Positions 23,301-35,300 of a stretch of 64,000 bases of DNA are shown piece after piece. The notes under the pieces are model-generated. The model saw only the letters and a list, made by a program, of their open reading frames with translations. It was not told the origin of the DNA and made no database searches. Numbering within the stretch: position 1 is the stretch's first letter; each line of letters opens with the position of its first letter. Origin of the DNA: Chelydra serpentina (taxonomy: Eukaryota > Chordata > Testudines > Chelydridae); NCBI GenBank assembly GCA_037349315.1, contig JBAIAC010000033.1, forward strand, positions 27,484,001 through 27,548,000, read 5' to 3'. Both the position numbers and the translations under genes were made by a program.

Positions 23301-26300
23301 GTTTTGACAGGCCGTGTGCGCAAAAAATTTCTTCTATGCAAATCGTTGTGCTTCTGTGCAAATTTTTGTGCACATGGTGTTTCGCCATGTGCGCGGGGTT
23401 TAGGATCTGTGTGCGCGCGCACATGCGCACAGCTTAGAGGGAACAGTGGTCACTCCCCGCTTTTGCTTTATTCACAATGGGGCACCGCTTTGAAGAAGGG
23501 CGTGAGAACCCCTCCCCGACCGCCCCTGGATGTTGCCATTTTGGATGGTGTGAAGTGTGTGTGTTGTGGCGGCTTTGAGGATCTCTTGACTGTTGAACAA
23601 TGCTTTGCAAAGAGGAACTGGGTTTATAAATAATGCATTTCCTTTGTCTTGCAGGAATTCTGGAGGCAGAGGTACAATCAGATCAGCTGTGAACAGCTTA
23701 CATAGCAAATCTAATAGGTTTGTAAATTAGATTTTGTGTTCATTTGTTTTTGCTCTAAGGCAGCTATTAATCTTCTTCTTCTTCTTTGCTGGATGGTACT
23801 CTTCTTATTTAGCAAACGTATCTGTTTCTTTTCCCTTCTGCTTTACATTTTCTTAATCATTCTCCCCCCGTCTATTTCAATGCAATAATTATTTGCAAAT
23901 GACCAAGGATCTGCAAGTTGCAGTGACTGAGAATATGGAAGAGAGTTACTTATTGTACAAAATAAGTCAGTGGGAAAGTTGCCACCTTCGCAATTTTCCA
24001 CCGTGGTATTACAAAAGGGGTTTCTTTCTATGACATCAGACTCATTCTGTTGAATCATAATGCCACTCAGTGACACAGAGACATCGCTCCATCACAAAGT
24101 CGTTCTGTGGCACTACCGGCATTCAGCGCCTTTTAGGTCATTTGCAAGATCATCCCATGTCATCACAACATTGTTATGTGCTATAATTGGGTAGCTTAGT
24201 GACAGCACTCGATGACACTTTGTGTCATTGCACTGCATTCTGACATGGTGATGCCACACACTTCATCAAAATACAAAAAGCATCAAGCACACAAAAAAAT
24301 CAGTTATTCCTAGGAAGGTTTTCTCCACTCAATTAACTTTGGCATTTTTTGCATTTTCTGCATTTGCCTTGCAGGAGATCAGATTATGTGGTGAAGTGCA
24401 AGATTGGTAGCTATCCTTTTTGGCAGTCTCTGCAGATCATACTTTGCTGTTTTGTATATACACACACAGTGACAACTAGCATCTAGAAATGTATTCAGCT
24501 TGCCTCTCTAAATATTAAGTAGCAGGAGTCCCAAAATATCCTCACATGTGCCTGAGATCTCCTGTCAATCATTCCCCACCTGTACCTGAAGCAAACAAGC
24601 CTCGCAGTGAATTGCCAAGGTGGCCCATGTAGGGCAGCCAGCATTCCAGGAGGAATGGAATCAACACCGCACTGCTGTACCACACATTGCATCATTGTGA
24701 ATGGACACAGCCTTATGTCATGATGCCCCCAGCTGCCATAGCCCGCTGTCAGGACAGTTTTACCCGGTACATTCAAAAGCATCCCTTTCTACTCTCACCC
24801 CATGTCTCCTAGGGGTGCTCTCTAGGGGTAATTCCTTTCCCTCTGGGGTGTTTACCAGCCTGGTATAGCTCTCTTTATTTGCCAACTCTCTCCCTGCTGA
24901 GAGTGGCCTCTTGCAATGAGGAGGGACATTCTGCTTAGCTGGCAGCAAACACTCTGGCTGTGAATTTTTCAGTGTACTCTGGAGTGTGAAGGGTTTTTCT
25001 GGGCTGCACACACATGCCCTGCTTCCTGATGAGCCTCTCGGTTATTCTTTTCGCGGGGAGGCTCCCAGACGTAAAACCTGCCGAGGTTCCCGTAATTTAT
25101 GCCATTTGATGCAAATTGAATTGAAATGTGGGGGCCTTGATTGTTCTGCTGATTCGGTGATTGAGTTTGGGGTCTCTCGCAGTGATCATCTCCAGAGCTG
25201 CAACACCTGGGTACCTGACTGCTCTCTGGCCCTCCCCAACCAGTCATTCATCAGCGTCTGGCGCCCTCGCATAGAGTGGATGCCATGAAATCTCATTGTT
25301 CTCCCCTGAAGGGAAGAAAAGTTATCAAAGAGCCCTGCTGTTCGGAATGGGGCATTTGCCCGTAGTACCAAACCCTGCATACAAAGCCCAGCATCTCAGC
25401 TAAATTCATTTCTATTGCTGGGGTGAAGTAAAGAGCACCTTTTCCTGATGTGGATTTAACCCACCACAACAGGTGGATCTGATTTGTCATTTGTGAGAAG
25501 GGCATGTGGGTGTGTATCTGGTTGTGTCATCATCTGTGATCAAGACTGTGTTTGCTGAGTGTGTATAGAATCTCTGCCTGTGAATCTGTACCTGGTGTCT
25601 CTGTGAGAATCTCTGTGTGTTTTTTGTTTGTGTGAGTGTCTGTATATCTGTGTCTGCCTGCTGAGTCTGTGTGTGTATCAGTCTGTCTGTGTATGCATGT
25701 GTGTGTGTGCGCGTATAGTAGGGAATAAATAAGCTTTCCTTCCCAGCTCAGGTAATGATTGCAATTTTGCTTTTCTGAAGAAGTTTGAATCCCAGCCACC
25801 TCAGAACGATTAGAGATGCCATTGGGAAACTAACGGATCATGTCTCTCTCTGTCTCTCTTTTCTCTAGAGCTGAAGTAGTAATAAATGGCTCTTCATCTC
25901 CAGCTGTTGTTGACAGAAGTAATGAAAGCATTAAGCACATTAAACCAGCTTCATTCAGATGGAGACACAACCAGACACTCTCTTTGAAGATCAGGTACTG
26001 GTAATTACCTATAGGACAAGAGACAGATTTGGTTCTCTCCAGTGCAAGCTGGCAAATTGCCTCTGTATATCATCTAAAGAAGTCATGAAAGAAATAAAAT
26101 GTTTATCTCCTGCTGGGCTAGCCTTCATCTCTGTAAGCGATTGCTTGGAAACGAATTCCCAGCTCAGCCGGGTGGCCACGCGTTAACAGAGCGACACGCT
26201 GGAGCCTCCTCTCTTGGAGACCAGCAGGGACCAGAGTGCGCTGCAGATTCACCACGATCAGCCACTCCTGGGGGGAAGGCAATCTGCCACCTTGTGAGTA

Positions 26301-29300
26301 AATACAGTGGCCCCTGCTGGCGGTGAGGCGCGCGGCAGTGATGGGCTTGTTAAGGACCTGCCCCGGTAGAAAGGGGGGTATGGGCAATGCATACATTAGG
26401 GGGAGGGATAGCTCAGTGGTTTGAGCATTGGCCTGCTAAACCTAGGATTGTGAGTTCAATCTTTGAGGGGGCCATTTAGGAATCTGGGGCAAAAATCTGT
26501 CAGGGGACAGTAGTTGGTCCTACTAGTGAAGGCAGGGGACTGGACACAATGACCTTTCACTTCTCTGAGATAGGCATATCTCCATATATTTTATTTAAGG
26601 TGGGACACCATTTTATAGCATTTTATGGGGTAGCAGGTAGAATGCCAACGTCTGAGTGGCTCCTGAAGCCTGTCCGTCTCTCTGCTGCCAGGCTGCGGAG
26701 CATAGACAAGCAGGAGGAGGAGGGTGCAGTCATAAGCCGTGCCGCAAGCGTTCCCGATATCTGTTTTATTTCCTCTCCCAAGGAAACAGATCTTGAAGTT
26801 CCTGGATGCGGAAAAGGACATCTCGGTGCTGAAGGGGACCCTGAAGCCCGGGGACGTCATCCACTACGTCTTTGACAGGGACAGCACCATGAACGTCTCA
26901 CGGAACCTCTACGAGCTGCTGCCCCGGACCTCGCCCCTGAAGGGCAAGCACTTCCGGACCTGCGCCATCGTGGGCAACTCGGGGGTCCTGCTGAACAGCG
27001 GCTGCGGGAGAGAGATCGACGCTCACAGCTTCGTGATCAGGTAGTGAGGGGTCAGAGGGGCCAGGCCTCCCATACAGCAGGGCTCCTACTCACTCCCACA
27101 AAACACCTGGGGATCCAGGGCTGGGACCCCCCAGGCTCAGAGCCAGGCGACGGGGCCAGAGCCTCTCTTGTCACTGGGGAACTGACAGAGTGCTGCGTAG
27201 TCCAGCCCCTCCTCCTCTGCCCTCGCTCCTCCTTCCCACGGGGCGCGCTAAGTAATGCCGGGAGCCCCCTGCTCAGGGCGGGAAGGATGGGCACTGAACA
27301 AAACCCAAAGGGGAGCGTTCAATATGAGTTCAAAGAGATGGAAACAGTTGGCAGAGGAGCCAGGGCTGTGAGGTACCCAGCGTGCCTCAGGAGGGGGCCT
27401 TGCACAACATCACAAGCCTGCCCGCCACAACCCGACGCACTCCACAAGCACACGCTGTCGCGCACGCACTCCATCCACACCAACAGCCCTCAAGTCATGA
27501 GCGCCTCCACCATCACCCTCCCATGCCCCCACAGACACACCCACGTCCTTCTCACAGACCCGCCACTCACACCCTAACACACACTGTGCCCTGCCCACCC
27601 TACAAACACACACATCTTCTCATATACACCACTCCCTTCCTACAACACACTCCGCCCCCACAACTTGGCAGAGAAGCATACCAACACTGATGACACACAC
27701 TGATGACACACACACCCCAGCCAAGCCCCCCGGATGCAAGCAAGCCCTACAGGCACATACATCATTCCTACACAAACACCCTCTACCTTCTCCTACTGTC
27801 ACCTACACACTCTCCACGGACACCCCAACTCAATCCTCTCTCATGCGAATCACTCCCACCCCAATACACCCTCTGTTCTTATGCATAAACACACTCACAT
27901 GTACACAAGCCACCATGCACACACAGATGTACCCCCTTTGCCCCTACAGAAACACCTACAATCCCTACACAAGCCAAACCTTTACCATCCCCTCGCCTCT
28001 CACACACACGCATGTGCACACACTATATTGTCAAACTAATTGCAGTAACAAAGAGAGAGAAGGAAAAGAACCTGCCTCTTTATCCCTCAAGCCCATGCAG
28101 ATCTGTTAGCTGAGGAGCTCTGCAGGTCTGCTGGTGATTTATGTCTGTGCAGACGTTTGCTTTCTGGCAAGTCTATTATGAAGACAGCCCAATCGATCAG
28201 TGGCTTATAAAGACAGTTCTGCATGTGACATGGGAATGAAGATAATGCCACCTCTGCCCTCTGGATGAATACAGCCAACCCAACCTTCATGTGTGTCAGA
28301 GTGGAACCCAGGGCCTCTCTCCTAGGGTGACCAGACAGCAAGTGTGAAAAATTGGGACAAGTAATAGGTGCCTATATAAGAAAAAGCTCCAACTATCGGG
28401 ACTGTCCCTATAAAATCAGGACATCTGGTCACCCTACTCTCTCTGACCTTTGGGGAATGTTCCCCGGGTAGTTTGCTCGGCAGCTTGAAATGGAACAAAA
28501 GCCAGCCTAGAAAACAAAGGCTGTCATGGTCACAGCAAGGGTTAGGCCAGTGGTCTTATGACAACTGTCCTAGGCAAGGTCTACACTAGGAATGAGTAGA
28601 GTAAGGTCTACTGATGGGTTTGTTTGGTTTTTGTAACATTTCTATGACTAAAGTCTTAGTGTAGACACAGTTACATAAAAGTGCTTTTTCCATATAACTT
28701 ATTTTGCTCAGGGAACCAGAATAAGCTATACTGGCAAAAGCACTGAATATACACTAGGAGGGTTTGCCGGTATAACTAAACCAGCATAGCTATGCCAGCC
28801 AGCCGTTTCTAGTGTAGACTAGGCTCCAGCAGCGATGGTGACAAGGAGAGCTGGGTCCCGCGTTCCTGGGCACACAGATTGCCATGTCTTTCTTTGGCTT
28901 TCAGTTCCTGTAAGTCCTTTGAGTTTATTAGCCATTAAGGCAGCATGTCCTAATGATTAGAGCAAAAACCTAGGAATCAGGACCCTTGTATCCTATTTCT
29001 TACTGTGTGAACCCTTGAGTAAGTCACTTAGACTGATAGACTTTAAGGTCAGAAGGGACCATTGTGATCATCTAGTCTGACCTCCTGCACATTGGAGGCC
29101 ACAGAATGTCGCTCACCCGCCCCTGTAATAGACCTCTAACCTCTAGCTGAGTTAGTGAAGTCCTCAAATCATGGTTTAAAGACTTCAAGTTACAGAGAAT
29201 TCACCACTTACACTAGTTTAAACTGCAAGTGACCTGTGGCCCCATGCTGCAGAGGAAGGCAACAAAAACCCTCGGATGTGGTCATTTCTACCTCCATATC

Positions 29301-32300
29301 CTCGTTGCCATTAGCTACCCTGCCACTACCCCTAAGCTCTTCCTTAGCTTCATTAAAAACTGAGGCCAAGTATTTGTTTAGATGTTGGGCCATGCCTAGA
29401 TAATCCTTAATCTCCATCCCATCCTCTGGGTTTAGCAGTCTCACTTCTTCTTTCCTTGCTTTCTTCTTATTTATATGGCTATAGAACCCTTTACTGTTGG
29501 TTTTAATTCCCTTTGCAAGGTCCATCTCTGCTTGGCTTTTGGCTGGTCTCACTTTATCCCTACACTGTCTGACCTCCAAGAGGTAGCTTTCCTTGCTGAT
29601 CCTGCCAGCTTCCATTCCTTGCAGGCTTTCTGCTTTCACTTAATCTGTCCATGCCTCAGTTTCTCCCGCTGTAAAATGGGGCTAATGATATGCTGTAGGG
29701 ATAGTTGGGAGGATTAATTCATCAATGTTCAGTCTGTGCTTTGAGACCTTCAGCTGACAGGCACTACAGAAATGCATGTGATAGGCAGCATGGGGGTGCT
29801 TCGGGGTTTTCAGCACATTGCCAGAAGCATAGCAACCTTCCAGGGCCCTGTGAGGCCACATCAGCTGCTCACACACTCCATTCCACCAGCACCAGGCTCT
29901 GGTGCATAGTAACGGGTCAGTAGAGTCATCTGTCCAGCACTCAAAACAACAGAAATAAGTGACTTGGATTCAACCATCAGGAGCAACAGGGAAAGTGGCT
30001 GATCTTGTCCCAGCTCGAGGCAAATGCAGCCCTCAGTCTCAGCGCCTCATGGCTTTCCTTGCCCTCGCACATGGGCTGGAATCACAGACAGTGTGAGTGC
30101 GAGGCGTTTCCAGAGCAGCAGGAGTGAATTCCTTTTGTGTGTGTGCGTGTGTGCATGCATCCATTCTTACATTGCACAAAGGTTTCTCAAGGTCACAGCC
30201 CCTAAGCAGCCTGGCCCTCTGGAGCCGACAATCACTGATATCCCTGGCCTCCACCTCCTGCTGGTGCCGTGGGGTCTGCTGTTTAGCACACAGTCGCCAG
30301 GCGGGGAAGAAGAGACTTGGGATAATATTACTCCAGCCAGGCTGGAATTAAGGCCCACGCATGTCACACTGTCATTCCGGGTGAGATGGAAGCACTCTCA
30401 CGGGATATCACTAGCCCTTCCAATAAGAGCAGCTCTCTGCATGCTGCAGTGCTGTAAGTTCCTTGGAGTGACTTGCCAAGTCACTAGAGATGGGTGTCTC
30501 AATGCACACACTCACAAGAATGCACAGCCCCCTGGCAGGGCCAGCTCCAGGCACCAGACAAGAAAGCACGTGCCTGGGGCGGCACCTTATAAGGGGCGGC
30601 ATTCCGGGGATTCTTGGAGCGGCACATTCCGGCCGCCCTGCCGTGATTTAAAAAAAATTTTTTTTTAAGCTTTGGCAGCCCGGGCTGCAGCTCTGCTCCC
30701 CATGCTCCGCCAGTCCCAGCCCTGCCCTGACCCCGGCCGGGGCGGGGCCCAGGAACTAGCGATCCCCGCCACTCACTGTGCCGCCGGGCTCCCCAGGACG
30801 TGCCACACCCCGCCACCTGCACCGGCCTCCGCCTCCCACGCCGCTCTGAGCCCGGCCCAGCCAAGCCGCCTTTAAAGGAGCAGCTGAACCGGCACCACCT
30901 GCAGCCCCCGGAGGCTCTGCCTGTCCGGCCAGGAGAGACACCCCGAGGCTGGAGCCCCTCTCGCCCAGTGCCACCCTTCACCCCCCTGCGAGCTGCCTTG
31001 ATTGCCCTCCCTGTGGGCTGCTTTTTTGTTGTTGCTTGGGGCGGCCAAAAAGCTAGAGCTGGCCCTGCCCCTGGTGCACCCTCTGTTTTTGGTCAGGTTC
31101 AGCTCCAGCAAGAGCATGCCCTGGAAAGAGCCAGCCTGGGCCCACTCTGCTTCTCAGCCACTGCGGCTTTCCTGAGGCTACATGACCAGCTGTTCTCTCC
31201 TCCCCGTGGTGGGTGCTGCTCCTGCGAGCTGCTGGCTTTGTGTGTCTCCCTTTTCCCTGGTGCACATACCATCAGCAGAGGCAACAGTGGACTCTGTGCA
31301 CCTCACATCACTTGACATTCAGAACTGGATGTTGTGATACTGATGCAATGAGACACACAAGACCTCTATTGCAGAGAGGGTTTCCTTGCTCTGGAAAAAT
31401 CACTTCAATTCAAATTTGTCATAGCAGTAAACATAGAGGTATTTTGTTACCTTATGTTTGTTAACTGCGCACATGTACAGATACGTGTCGGTACAAGCAC
31501 ACACGTGCACTAAAACTTCATGCCCTGGGACATTTATGAACATCCACACAGAGACACGCATGCAAACTGGCAGACACACACACATACCGGTTAGCACATT
31601 CAAAAGCCAGTGTATGCACAGATGTAGCCATTTGCCCAGCTGTGCAAACATGCATGCATGCATAGACCTGTGCACACAGATGCACAAGTGCACAGGCACA
31701 CACATTCCCCACATTCTTGCCTGGTACACACACACTTTCTGAGTGTGCTCTGCCCATAGTGGTATTGCTGTATTAAAACCGTCGCCTTGCCCTGAATGGA
31801 TACTATAATATTCCAGTACTGTGTGCTCTGAAGTCACATTTTCAACATAGCCTGATGCCCAGGGGCCATTAGTTAGTCGCTGAGATTCCTAGCAGGCTCT
31901 TGATAGGTCATGTTCTAGGGAATTAGTGACGGGATGCAGAAGGTCTTTCCTTGGAGGATCTGCCATGAGTCACCTGGGGTTGTAGTGACTGAAAGGCATT
32001 GCATGTAGATCGCTGAACAGACTCCACCAATAGGCAGGTGCCCTCATCACAGTAATGCTCCCCTGTTCTTTATAAAATATTAACCAATCCTCATAATATC
32101 CCTCTGGGGTTGCTAGCCCTACCTTCAGGCAGGGGACACCGTCTACGGGATTTGCCCAGGGTCACCCGGGAAGTCAGTGGCAGAGCCAGGACTCAAAGGG
32201 AGGCATTCCTGGTCCCTAGAACTGTGCTCAGCCAGCACCCCAGGCTCCCTCGTCACCACTACTCTCCTCAGGCGCTGTTTGGCCCCTTTGGTGGTGGTCT

Positions 32301-35300
32301 CTGCGAAAAGAGGGCAAAGACTGAGCCCCGGAGACAGAGCTCTGCTCTCATCCTTCCAGGGCAGGATTGCGAGGAAGAGCGGAGTTGCGGGGAGCTGCGA
32401 GGAGCCCTTGCCCTGGCCCTGCCTGGGCCGTACCTGTGAAGCCCCAGGACAGGCAATCAGGCACCTTTCCCCCAGCGCTAGCATTCACCGACTAACGTTT
32501 GCCCTTCCCTGGAGCACCCTGTGACACTCTCTCCTGTGTTGCAGGTGTAATCTGGCCCCTGTTCGGGAATATGCCTGGGACGTGGGGATGAAGACAGACC
32601 TTGTGACTATGAACCCTTCTGTCATCCAGCGTGCCTTCGAGGACCTGGTGAACGAGACCTGGCGGGAGAAGCTGCTGCAGCGCCTCCACAGCCTCAACGG
32701 CAGCATCCTCTGGATCCCCGCGTTCATGGCCAAAGGGGGCAAGGAGCGCGTGGAGTGGGTCAACGAGCTCATCCTCAAGCACCGCATCAACGTCCGCACC
32801 GCCTACCCCTCGCTGCGCCTGCTGCACGCCGTCCGAGGGTGAGAATTCCTGCCCAGCTCCCCATCCCTCTTGCTGGGCCAATACTCTGTGCTGGGGACTA
32901 GGCGGTCGCTTCTCAATGACAAGGCTGGGTTCCGGGGACCTGTGGGTTTACCAGTGTTCGGCAGCTGGACACAGCCGTGCTGCAGGCCCAGCAAAGCAGA
33001 GTGTTCCTGATATTGTTTTAGTAGCGGGTATCTCATGAACCTCTCGCGTGAGCGTGCTCTGTGCTGGAGCTGGCTTCAGCCAAACCCACTGCAAGTCTCT
33101 CGGTGTTTCATTCTGCAGACCACCAGGAAGGTCTCTGTGCAATGGATGGTCCACAGACCAGAGCTGGAGAACCCTTGCTTTAGATCATTTGCAAGCTGAG
33201 GCTCCCAGCGCTGGTCCCATTGCAGGAAGTGTTTGTTCATAGCCCTGGAATTTTGGGTGATAGCAAACCTTACACCCGTGTACCTGGTCCCTCAGACTGT
33301 GAATGCTTTGTTGACTCTAGGCCTGAATTTCCGATCAGCGTAACTTTCAGACCTGCAGTTTGACTGGCGTATTTGTTGTTTCCCTGTGAAGAATTTGTGA
33401 TGTGGTCAGCTTAGCTAGTGATTAATCTTCTTGCTCCTTCCCCATTTTTCTGTCTTGGTCACAAGCATGGTCCTCGCAGAACTAGTTGGATCAGGAGACT
33501 GGGAATGGGCTACAAAGCCTTTTATTGATTCCAGTCTAGCCTGGGTCAGGAGTGAAGGAAAGTTGCTACCATCTGATGGCTGTTCCAGAGTAGCCCGTGT
33601 GAAATGACTTTGGTGGTTTCAGCCCCCTTCTTGGTGGATATGCATTCATCTCATAAAACCCCATCACGGTGAGTGGCAACTTCATTGCAAGCGAGAGGCC
33701 AAGGATTGGATGTGCTTTAACTTCCTTTTACGCCTCAGGGGGTTAAGTCTAGGTGAAGCAATGTCAGGGGAGCTTCTGGTCTACCTTCTCTGTGAATAGA
33801 GAGACTCGCAGGCTGTCAATCTGGTTCTTCTCCCCAGTGTTAACAATACAGACTCCTTCTCCCCTTTTATTTCTGGCTCTCCCTATTACATCCCCCTTCT
33901 GGAAACGTTGCAGGCTTAGTAGTGGTGAGAATGCGATGAAGTTCTTCTGCTCCCTGTTTTAATGGCATCAGATCCAAAACTGAAGTTTAAGGTCTGAGAG
34001 GTTCTACTAAAGCATCCCGAGATCACAGGCTCACTGGAGATAAACAAGAATGTCCCTAGAACTGGCTTTCTTCTTCACAGAACCAGGAGGGAGCTGGCGT
34101 AACAGCTGAGGACTGTCCTCATCTACCATTGCAACACTGCATGGAGATGCAACATCATCAGGTTGTAGCAACGCTGAGGAATGGGTAATTGTCCTGCAGG
34201 CTGGGATGGGGTGGTCGGACGTGGGCATGGCTATGAAATGCAGCACTGTTGTGTGGACGTGGTGTTGGCCCTACTGCACTGACCGAGCGAGCCAAAGAGA
34301 AGGCTGAGGTGGTCAATCGCGTCATCTGTACAAGGTGCTCCGGTGCTATGGTGCTGAGAGCCAGGTGAATAGATTAGATTAAGGATGGATGGATGGATGA
34401 ATGGAATGGAATGGAATAGAGGAGAAGGTGTCGCCCGCTTTGTCAGTGGAACTCAGGTACGTGGGAGTTAGCCGTGAGATGTATGTGTAGTTGAGGTCAG
34501 ATGAGTAGCAGTTTAGGCACCAAGACAAAGGGGTTTATTAATGCAGGGTTGAGACTTCCATGTAAACCCAAGAGGGAGAAAAGGAGAATCCCCAAGGTAA
34601 TGGGCAGCTAGGCCATGATCCGTCAGCATGGACTATTAGAGGTGATCCAAGCTTTGCTCTCTGAAGGGGGGTCAGCAGCAGCCCCTTCCTTGCAGATGTT
34701 TTTTCCCCTGTACCCCCCGCTCCTGTCTGCACGTGCACTCCCCTCCCACCGCCGCTTTGTGGCTTTGCCTCCCCCACCCACTTTTCCTCCCAGAGCGTTG
34801 TTGTCAGTTTCCGTACGTTTGATCCGTTGATATACGCTTCGGAGAGCCTTATCCCAGCCTGGGGGAGCAGAACAGTCCGCACCGAGTCAGCACTCGGGGC
34901 AGTTCGTGGGAACACACCTGAGGGCCGGCGTCTGCGTGAAGGGAGCGGGGGCTGGTTTTCAGCAGAAACAAACCCAAAGGACTATTGATCGCACGTTTTC
35001 ACAGGTGTGTGACTCCGAGTACGGCCACCTGAGCAGACAGCAGCCTCCGTGGGGCCCTTTGGCCCGACAACAGGGAGAGGGGGATCCTGCTGTCTGGACG
35101 AACCACAAATTGGGATCAAAACGAATTCCTGCTTTCCCTTGGCAAGGCGGTGGTTTCCTTGAGCTCAGAGACCTCTCAGGCAGGAGAGTCACTATCCAAG
35201 GAAGGGGAGGGAAGGATCCCACAGGACACAGGAGGCACAAAATATAACCCAGACCTTGAGCTATTTCCAGCTGTAATTGACTTACTTTCATCTGTCAAAA

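Larger units (their letters stand above)
5332..23654 (+). other. ST8SIA2: ST8SIA2 intron 1 (18.3 kb)
   Basis: Donor gtaagc, acceptor ttgcag. Contents are listed separately: a minisatellite, LINE and hAT elements, a TG-rich direct repeat and a foldback element. Stretches in which I see nothing recognisable are about 6170-6930, 7270-7840, 10270-12150, 14075-14870, 15010-17030, 17900-20800 (apart from a small inverted repeat at 18493) and 21160-23230. The 21940-22170 part is an AT-rich 'ggaaaattttgatttt'-type repeat of unknown class. Around 6940-7005 is a weak copy of the 'tacaaataaat' LINE-type tail. Confidence 0.8.
27041..32544 (+). other. ST8SIA2: ST8SIA2 intron 4 (5.5 kb)
   Basis: Donor gtagtg, acceptor gttgcag. 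It contains CA-rich blocks, a family A hAT MITE, a TIR element, a MIR split by a CR1 piece, and a family F element, all listed separately. I recognise nothing at 27045-27415, 29790-30530 and 31070-31435. Confidence 0.8.

Noticed and set aside
27382..28109. Thr/His/Pro-rich frames
   Set aside because: Compositional artefacts of CA-rich low-complexity DNA.
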